From the NCBI GenBank assembly GCA_031549415.1, contig JAVBPU010000025.1, positions 1-64,000 of the forward strand: a stretch of 64,000 nt of DNA, in the 5' to 3' direction. The stretch is from Limiplasma sp031549415 (GTDB taxonomy: Bacteria > Bacillota > Clostridia > Christensenellales > Aristaeellaceae). This document shows positions 58,777 to 64,000 of this stretch, one piece after another; position 1 is the first letter of the stretch, and each line of letters begins with the position of its first letter. Made by a program: the position numbers and the translations under genes. The notes below the pieces were generated by a model. It did no database searches. It saw only the letters and a list, made by a program, of their open reading frames with translations, and was not told where the DNA came from.

Positions 58777-60198
58777 TTATTCCGCCTCCGCCTGCGGCTC
58801 CTCTTCCGTTTTCTTCTTGTCTCCAATGGAGAGAAGCAGGTTCAGCAGGATGCCGAAGATGGCCGCGCCGGCAATGCAGGGGATTTGCAGGCCAAAGAGA
58901 GGAATGTTGCCGCCAAAGGCATAGTTGCCGCCGATGCCGATGGTCATGATGGTGGCAATCACCGCGATGTTCTTGGCGGAGAACATATCCACCTTCCGGT
59001 CAATCATGATGGCGATGCCCTGCGCGGCAATGGCGCCGAACAGATACACTTCCATGCCTCCGATGACCGCCATGGGGATGCCATAAATCAGTTTGATCAA
59101 GGGCGTAAAAAAGCTAACGATCATCGCAAACACAGCAGCGCACATCACCACCGGCACGCTGAATACCCGGGTCACAGCCATGGTGGAAATGTTTTCGCCA
59201 TAGTTGGTACCAGCCGGGCCGCCCACCACGCCGGAGACCATGTCGCACAGACCGTCGCCGATCAGGTTGCGGTCCAGCAAGCTCACCATGCTATAGTCCA
59301 TCTTTTTGCCTTTTTTCTTGGCTACATCGTTTACATAAACGTCCAGCTGGTACATATGGGCCGTGCTCTCCGGAATGGTGGCGATGGCAATGGGCATGAT
59401 GCCCGCCACAGCCACCCAGCTGACCTTGGGCAGGGTAATGGCCGGAACGGCGAAGAGGGAGCCGTCGCCCAGCTTCCACAGGGAGGCGCTGAGCGCTGCC
59501 GCAGGCATAGGCCGGAACAAATCCACGCCGCAAGCAGCCATGATGCCGGCCACCGCGCAGCCTGTCAGCGCTCCTAGAAGCAGCGGAAGTTGCCCCAAGA
59601 GGCCTTTTAGGTACTTGCCGTATATAATGGTAGAAAGCAAGGTGACCAGTGCCACGATGGTCCAGCAGACCTCCATGGCGGTGGGGACAGCGCCGGAGGG
59701 TTTGGGTAACGCATCGCTGATGGCAACGCCCACCAGGGTGAGGCCGATGATCATGGCCACGGGCCCCGTGATGGCCGGCGGCAGGATCTTTTCCACGGAG
59801 CTGGGGCCGAAGAAGCGGATCAACAGGCCCGCCGCCACCGAGACCAGGCCGGACAGGATGATACCAAACTGCGCATAGGAAATGGCGTCAGGGGGCAGAA
59901 TCCCATCCACCTTCACAAAGCCTTCCGCCGCGCACATGGCGGACACCGCTGTGAGATAAGCAAAGCTGGAACCGTAGTACAGCGGTATTTTACGGCCCGT
60001 GATCAGGATGAAGCATAGCGTGGCCAGACCGCTGGCGAAAATGGTGGTGGATACCTGAAACCCGGTAATCAGCGCCACGGCCACTGTGGCGGGGAACATG
60101 ACGATCACCTGTTGCAGGGCGTAGAGAACCAGTCTGCCTAGAGGTGGGCGCTCATGAGGCAGATACCCGATTTGTTCTTTTTGCATGTGGGAATCCAT
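58777..60198 (-). CDS. NCS2 nucleobase permease (uracil/xanthine family)
   Basis: A 473-residue (from 60198) polytopic transporter of the NCS2 family, importing a nucleobase with protons or sodium. MFPATVAVALITGFQVSTTIFASGL, PLYYGSSFAYLTAV, GPAGTNYGENISTMAVTRV (the QEP/NTS-like signature region) and the final KVDMFSAKNIAVIATIMTIGIGG block fit uracil and related carriers. The short C-terminal tail is acidic. The start is taken at the Met following AAGGAAAGG; 60186 is also possible. An inverted repeat overlaps its promoter. Purine versus pyrimidine specificity is not decided by what I can see. Confidence 0.9.
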   Translation of the reverse strand: MDSHMQKEQIGYLPHERPPLGRLVLYALQQVIVMFPATVAVALITGFQVSTTIFASGLATLCFILITGRKIPLYYGSSFAYLTAVSAMCAAEGFVKVDGILPPDAISYAQFGIILSGLVSVAAGLLIRFFGPSSVEKILPPAITGPVAMIIGLTLVGVAISDALPKPSGAVPTAMEVCWTIVALVTLLSTIIYGKYLKGLLGQLPLLLGALTGCAVAGIMAACGVDLFRPMPAAALSASLWKLGDGSLFAVPAITLPKVSWVAVAGIMPIAIATIPESTAHMYQLDVYVNDVAKKKGKKMDYSMVSLLDRNLIGDGLCDMVSGVVGGPAGTNYGENISTMAVTRVFSVPVVMCAAVFAMIVSFFTPLIKLIYGIPMAVIGGMEVYLFGAIAAQGIAIMIDRKVDMFSAKNIAVIATIMTIGIGGNYAFGGNIPLFGLQIPCIAGAAIFGILLNLLLSIGDKKKTEEEPQAEAE

Positions 60199-60256
60199 CC
60201 TTTCCTTATCCAATTTTCGTGATGATGAGGTCACACACCCCATCAAGATTTACATC

Positions 60257-60286
60257 ATTTAACCATTGACTATTCCAAAAGTCAAT
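60257..60286 (-). promoter_or_regulatory. Permease promoter with overlapping inverted repeat
   Basis: On the minus strand TTGACT (60285-60280), 17-base spacer, TTAAAT (60262-60257). The -35 box is one arm of a perfect 7-bp inverted repeat, ATTGACT (60265-60271) and AGTCAAT (60280-60286) with 8 bases between, centred about 78 bases upstream of the start. The arrangement suggests an operator, the bound factor being unknown. The rest of 60287-60444 shows no gene. Confidence 0.5.
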
Positions 60287-60444
60287 CCAAAAACCGCTTG
60301 AAAAACAGGCATTTTCGCCAAAATCGCCCCCTGCAAAAAAGGGGACTCTTGACGAATGCGCTGTAGAAAGCATTCTTCTTCTGTTTTGTGCCCTGTTAAA
60401 GTTCCGTAAAGCCTGGAGCCACCCGGCTGCCAAAAAAAGGAAAG

Positions 60445-61125
60445 CTACGCGTCTTCGCCATTTCCTGGCGGCATGCGGCGCAGAAGCGCCTCCTTCCCCG
60501 CCACGGAAAAGCCAAAAAAGCCTAGCTCCCCGGCCAGCGCCCGGTATTTTCCGTGCACATAGCTCACCAACTTCATCTGGCGCTCGTCAATGGAGCCGGT
60601 GTCCGTAAAGTATTTTTCCTGCACGCATACCTGCGTGATTTCCGCCAGGAACAGATCATGGCTGCCCAGCGGCAGAATCTCCGTGACCTTGCAGCACAAA
60701 AACGCGGGGCTCTGCGCCAGGGCCGGCGCATAGTGCAGCCCTGGCGCGGGCATGGGGGTCAGCCCCAGCACCTCAAACTTGTTTTTGTCCCGACCGCTTT
60801 TGACGCCGCAATAGTCCATGGCATGCAGCAGCTCTTCTCCCACCAGGTTCACGGTAAACTCCCGGGTCCTTTCAATGAGCGCATAGCTATAGCGCTGCTT
60901 GCGTAGGCTGATGGAGAGCATGGGCGGATGGGAGCAGACCACCCCTGTCCAGGCCACTGTGATCAAATTGGGCCGCAGGCCCCTTTCCGGGTCCGCGCAG
61001 CCCACCAATACCGTGGGCACCGGGCACAGGTAGGCCGTGGGGCCAATGGCCCGAAAGGCGGGCTCCTTCGTCTTTTCATGGCGGCGCATGCTTTCCCATG
61101 CCTTCTGGTCCTGTGAGGCTCCCAT
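60445..61125 (-). CDS. Flavin reductase-like domain protein
   Basis: A 226-residue FMN-binding protein of the flavin-reductase-like (DIM6/NTAB) superfamily. Recognisable parts are VPTVLVGCADPERGLRPNLITVAWTGVVCSHPPMLSISLRK, REFTVNLVGEELLHAMDYCGVKSGRDKNKF, and AFLCCKVTEILPLGSHDLFLAEI. Members reduce flavins or transfer electrons; the physiological substrate is not known. The start ATG at 61125 has AAGGGCG about ten bases upstream; an internal ATG (61089) is also possible. It is divergent from the metallophosphoesterase. Confidence 0.85.
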   Translation of the reverse strand: MGASQDQKAWESMRRHEKTKEPAFRAIGPTAYLCPVPTVLVGCADPERGLRPNLITVAWTGVVCSHPPMLSISLRKQRYSYALIERTREFTVNLVGEELLHAMDYCGVKSGRDKNKFEVLGLTPMPAPGLHYAPALAQSPAFLCCKVTEILPLGSHDLFLAEITQVCVQEKYFTDTGSIDERQMKLVSYVHGKYRALAGELGFFGFSVAGKEALLRRMPPGNGEDA

Positions 61126-61137
61126 CTGCTCACGCCC

Positions 61138-61167
61138 TTGTCAAGATTTGTAGAAATAGTGTACAAT
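61138..61167 (+). promoter_or_regulatory. Candidate promoter of the metallophosphoesterase gene
   Basis: TTGTCA at 61138-61143, 18-base spacer, TACAAT at 61162-61167; 37 bases before the start. Confidence 0.6.
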
Positions 61168-61204
61168 ACATGAAAATGACTGTCAATGTGGGAGGTGCCC
61201 GGGC

Positions 61205-62095
61205 ATGGCGAAGTATCAATACAACCGATACAGAAAACCGCCCCGCAGGAAGATTCGCTTTTCGCGGATCTTCCTCCTTCTGCTGCTTTTGGCCCTCCTG
61301 GCGTATCCCTTTGTAGAGGCCAATTTGCTGACCATCGACCAGCGAACGGTACAGGTGCCCAACCTTCCTGCCAACCTGAAAAACATGAAAATCGTGTTTG
61401 CCAGCGATATTCATGAAGGACCCTTCTTTTCCCAGGCCCGGGTGGCCAACCTGATCAACACCATCAACAGCCTGGGGCCGGATATCGTCATCCTGGGCGG
61501 AGACTATGCGGAGGATAGTGACGGAGCCATTGCGTTTTTTCAAACCGCGCCGCCCATCCGGGCCCGGCTTGGCGTCTTTGGCGTGGTGGGCAACCATGAC
61601 CGCACGGAACCGGAAAGCAATTTCAGCCTGCTGGTGGCGGCCATGACCAACTATGGCTGCCTGCCGCTGACCAACCATGTGGCCAAGGTGAAGGTGGGCC
61701 AAACCTACCTGTATGTGGCCGGGGTAGACGACTATGACAACGGCTTTCCCGATGTGCCCGGCGTGGCTTCCCAGGTGAGCCGCGATGATTTTGTGATCTT
61801 CGCGGGGCATAACCCGGACTTGCTGACCGCCGCTTTTTCCGCCAAAAGCAAGGAGGACGACAACCACTGGTTTGACCTGGCTCTTTTCGGCCATACCCAT
61901 GGGGGGCAAATCACCCTTCTTCGCCAGCCCCTGTTGCCCGATATGGCCCCGGACATCGGTATGCGCTACCTGACCGGTTGGCGGGAGGAAAACCGCGCCA
62001 GCATTTTGGTGAGCAATGGGGTGGGCACCAGCAAACTCCCGGTGCGGCTGTTCGCCTTTCCCCAGATCCATCTGATTACCCTGAAAGCCAAATAA
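61205..62095 (+). CDS. Membrane-anchored metallophosphoesterase
   Basis: A 296-residue calcineurin-like phosphoesterase. A basic N-terminus and one helix (about 20-38, FSRIFLLLLLLALLAYPF) place the domain outside the membrane. The metal motifs are complete: FASDIHEG (D-x-H), LGGDYAED (GGDY), VVGNHDR (GNHD), FAGHNPD and FGHTHGGQ. The family includes enzymes acting on lipid or nucleotide phosphates; YkuE-like proteins are the closest type by layout. The start follows GGGAGG. The next gene, an LTA-synthase-like sulfatase, begins 44 bases downstream, suggesting a joint envelope role. Confidence 0.9.
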   Translation: MAKYQYNRYRKPPRRKIRFSRIFLLLLLLALLAYPFVEANLLTIDQRTVQVPNLPANLKNMKIVFASDIHEGPFFSQARVANLINTINSLGPDIVILGGDYAEDSDGAIAFFQTAPPIRARLGVFGVVGNHDRTEPESNFSLLVAAMTNYGCLPLTNHVAKVKVGQTYLYVAGVDDYDNGFPDVPGVASQVSRDDFVIFAGHNPDLLTAAFSAKSKEDDNHWFDLALFGHTHGGQITLLRQPLLPDMAPDIGMRYLTGWREENRASILVSNGVGTSKLPVRLFAFPQIHLITLKAK

Positions 62096-62139
62096 GGGCC
62101 CATTCTTGTGGCTAGCACCGCAGAAAGTTGAGGTATGCC

Positions 62140-64000
62140 ATGCCCCGCGAAAGCTCCCCCGCCCAACAACCCTTAGGAGGCCGTAAAACCCTTGCTTTTT
62201 CCAATTTTTTTCATCGCCTCCTGTTTCTTTTTCTCTTTCCGCTACTGGGCTTGGCCCTGTTTGAATGCTTTTCCAGAGGGGGCCCTTCCCCCTTTTTTCT
62301 ATGGGTGATCACCCGGCCTGTTTTGTTCCTGCAAAACTTGGCCCTGTTCATGGGCCTTTTTTGGTTGCTGGACTTTTTTCGCAGCGACCGCGCCCGGCTG
62401 GCCACAGCCCTGGCGTTGCTGCTGCTTTTCTGCCTGCTGGGCATTGTGAATGCCTACAAGATCCGCTACCGGTTCGAGCCGGTGCTGCTGACGGACTTGA
62501 CTTTGCTGGGGGAGATGCAAACCGCCGTGCAGCAGATTGACCTGAAAATCAACTGGTGGCAAATCGCCCTGGTGCTGGGCTTTGGGATTGCCGCAGTGGT
62601 CCTGGCCCTGGTGTTTGCCCAGGGCGTCCGGCGCAAGCGCAATGTCCTGGTCCCGCTGGCCGGGGTGATCCTGTGTTGCAGTGTGATCCCCACCTGTTCT
62701 TTGGGCGAGCTGGCCCAGGGGAATTATACAGACCTGTCGGACTGCGCCTGGCAGCGCGGCACGCTGTATACCCTGGTGGCCATGGAGCGGCAACGGATGG
62801 GCCTTTCCGACATTCCTTACCAGGAGGCTGCGGTGGACCCTGTGTGGCAGGAGGCGGTGGCCTCGGCCCAGGCCGATGCTCCGCAGACCCCCAACATCAT
62901 CTTTGTGCTGGCTGAAAGCTTTACCGACCAGCGGCATTTAAGCCCCTACCTACAGTTTACGGAACCCCTGATGCCTTTTTATGATCAGCTCCGACAGGCA
63001 TGCGCCACCGGTGAAATCTATGTGCCCAAGCAGGGCGGCGGCACCAGCGAGACCGAGTTTGAAGTCCTCACGGGTCTGGAAAGCCGGTATTCCGCCAACC
63101 CTTATTCCTTGGGCATTCCCCATCTGTACAGCGTGGCCTCCATTCTGCGGGAGAGAGGATATCACGCTTCCGCGTTGCATTGGTTTACCGGCGTTTTTTA
63201 CAACCGGTACAAAAACTTGCGTTTGCTTGGCTTTGACGAGCTCCATACCACCGACACCACCCGTCGGCCCTTCACCAAAATTGGCCAGTACATCAGCGAT
63301 CAGGATCATTATACCGCCGCCCTGGCCCAGATGCGGCAGACCCCTGGCAAGGACTTCATTTTCTGCATCACCATGCAAAACCACGGGACCTACGGATACG
63401 ATGATTTTGGCGTGACCTATGGCGCGGGCACTCCCTTTTCCAACCGCTTGCAGCCGGATACGGAAAAAACCATGCGCAACTATTGTTACCTGTTGCAGCA
63501 AAGCGATAAAGCCTTGCAGAAGTTCTGCACAGAATTGCAGGCCTTTGACGAACCCACGCTGGTGGTCTTCTTTGGGGACCACATTCCGCCCTTTTCCAAG
63601 GAGATGTACCAAGAGTTGGGAATGCCCATAGAGGGCGCGGCGGGGCATTTGACCCCGTACTTCATTTGGAACAACCGGCAGAATACGCCTACCCAAACCA
63701 CTATGAACGCCTGGCAGCTGGGGCCTTACGCCCTGTCCCTGGCGGGCATCCGCAGCGATCCCTTCTTTTCCCTGGTCGAGTCCCGGCGGGAGAGCGGAAA
63801 AAACCAGGATGATGCCTATAAGCTGCTGAGCTTTGACGCGCTCTTTGGGAAGCAGCGCGCCTATGCGCTGGCCGGATACCGCCTGGAAAGCGAGGATTGG
63901 CAAATCGGCGGGAAGATGGATTTGCAGGGCTTTGCCTGCTATCCTATGGATGGCGGGATCTATGTGATGCCCCGCATGAAGGACCCCCTCCAAAATTACA
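62140..64000 (+). CDS. LTA synthase-like sulfatase-fold phosphotransferase, 3'-truncated by the window
   Basis: At least 620 residues; the frame runs open to the window end without a stop. Several N-terminal membrane helices (first about 24-40, then 55-75, 85-103 and 140-160, plus one near 170) are followed by an extracellular sulfatase domain with IIFVLAESFTD (metal Glu), GGGTSETEFEVLTG (catalytic Thr at about 303), ITMQNHGTYGYDDFG and VVFFGDHIPPF (metal Asp/His). These match lipoteichoic-acid synthase and related glycerol-phosphate or phosphoethanolamine transferases. The start follows TTGAGGTATGCC, a weak site. The enzyme's acceptor cannot be told. Confidence 0.9.
   Translation, partial: MPRESSPAQQPLGGRKTLAFSNFFHRLLFLFLFPLLGLALFECFSRGGPSPFFLWVITRPVLFLQNLALFMGLFWLLDFFRSDRARLATALALLLLFCLLGIVNAYKIRYRFEPVLLTDLTLLGEMQTAVQQIDLKINWWQIALVLGFGIAAVVLALVFAQGVRRKRNVLVPLAGVILCCSVIPTCSLGELAQGNYTDLSDCAWQRGTLYTLVAMERQRMGLSDIPYQEAAVDPVWQEAVASAQADAPQTPNIIFVLAESFTDQRHLSPYLQFTEPLMPFYDQLRQACATGEIYVPKQGGGTSETEFEVLTGLESRYSANPYSLGIPHLYSVASILRERGYHASALHWFTGVFYNRYKNLRLLGFDELHTTDTTRRPFTKIGQYISDQDHYTAALAQMRQTPGKDFIFCITMQNHGTYGYDDFGVTYGAGTPFSNRLQPDTEKTMRNYCYLLQQSDKALQKFCTELQAFDEPTLVVFFGDHIPPFSKEMYQELGMPIEGAAGHLTPYFIWNNRQNTPTQTTMNAWQLGPYALSLAGIRSDPFFSLVESRRESGKNQDDAYKLLSFDALFGKQRAYALAGYRLESEDWQIGGKMDLQGFACYPMDGGIYVMPRMKDPLQNY

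Noticed and set aside
1..64000. tRNA, rRNA, tmRNA, SRP RNA or riboswitch genes
   Set aside because: No T-loop GGTTCGANTCC or other diagnostic core was recognised in any gap; weak stems alone were not counted.

Overview
The window is GC-rich (roughly 60%) bacterial chromosome. Several features point to Bacillota, most likely a Clostridia-type gut or anaerobe lineage: purR beside glmU, the blocks plsX-acpP-rnc-smc-ftsY and rpsB-tsf-pyrH, an S-layer-homology surface protein, an LTA-synthase-like sulfatase, DUF3048 and DUF3788 proteins, an XRE-cupin regulator paired with an acyl-CoA synthetase, and strong AGGAGG ribosome sites. A finer placement (for example Christensenellales) would be a guess. 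No tRNA, rRNA, CRISPR array or intact mobile element was recognised.

Layout. 1-1650: hairpin-rich repeats around a DinJ/YafQ-type toxin-antitoxin pair whose genes are separated by a 161-bp palindromic element. 1660-11347: a sodium:solute symporter, a purR-glmU pair, recO, a methyltransferase, an SCP2-like protein, a small membrane protein with a Gly-Asp tail, a low-molecular-weight phosphatase coupled to a serine-hydrolase-fold protein that has lost its catalytic residues, and an FMN-binding secreted protein. 11410-15880: a 1150-residue DUF11/SLH surface protein bracketed by direct repeats. 15887-19435: small unknowns, a zinc-ribbon/proline-rich membrane protein and a secreted SH3b protein. 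19436-20400: repeats and remnants of a serine recombinase and a peptidoglycan-binding protein, the trace of a lost mobile element. 20507-27185: DUF3048 lipoprotein-like protein, GH13 enzyme, recF, gdhA and a phosphoglycolate-phosphatase-like HAD protein.

41054 down to 27419 (minus strand) is one long co-directional run: a giant propeller-like membrane protein, then plsX, acpP, rnc, smc, ftsY, a DUF975 membrane protein, a GNAT acetyltransferase, an SpoU-type RNA methyltransferase and a TIGR01440 protein. It joins lipid precursor supply, RNA processing, chromosome condensation and membrane targeting. 48118 down to 41432 (minus) is rpsB-tsf-pyrH-MATE-argS-RNA methyltransferase, a translation operon.

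48465-64000: the XRE-cupin/acyl-CoA synthetase pair, an L,D-transpeptidase converging on a phosphatidylserine-decarboxylase-like protein, a Cys-Pro-rich two-repeat protein, a membrane propeller-like protein with CvpA, a translationally coupled sigma factor/anti-sigma/secreted-protein operon, an NCS2 permease, a flavin-reductase-like protein, a metallophosphoesterase and a 3'-truncated LTA-synthase-like gene.

The strongest non-genic signal is a modular family of hairpin-forming intergenic repeats in at least six blocks. In two places direct copies bracket a gene or gene pair at exact offsets (1197 and 4003 bp).
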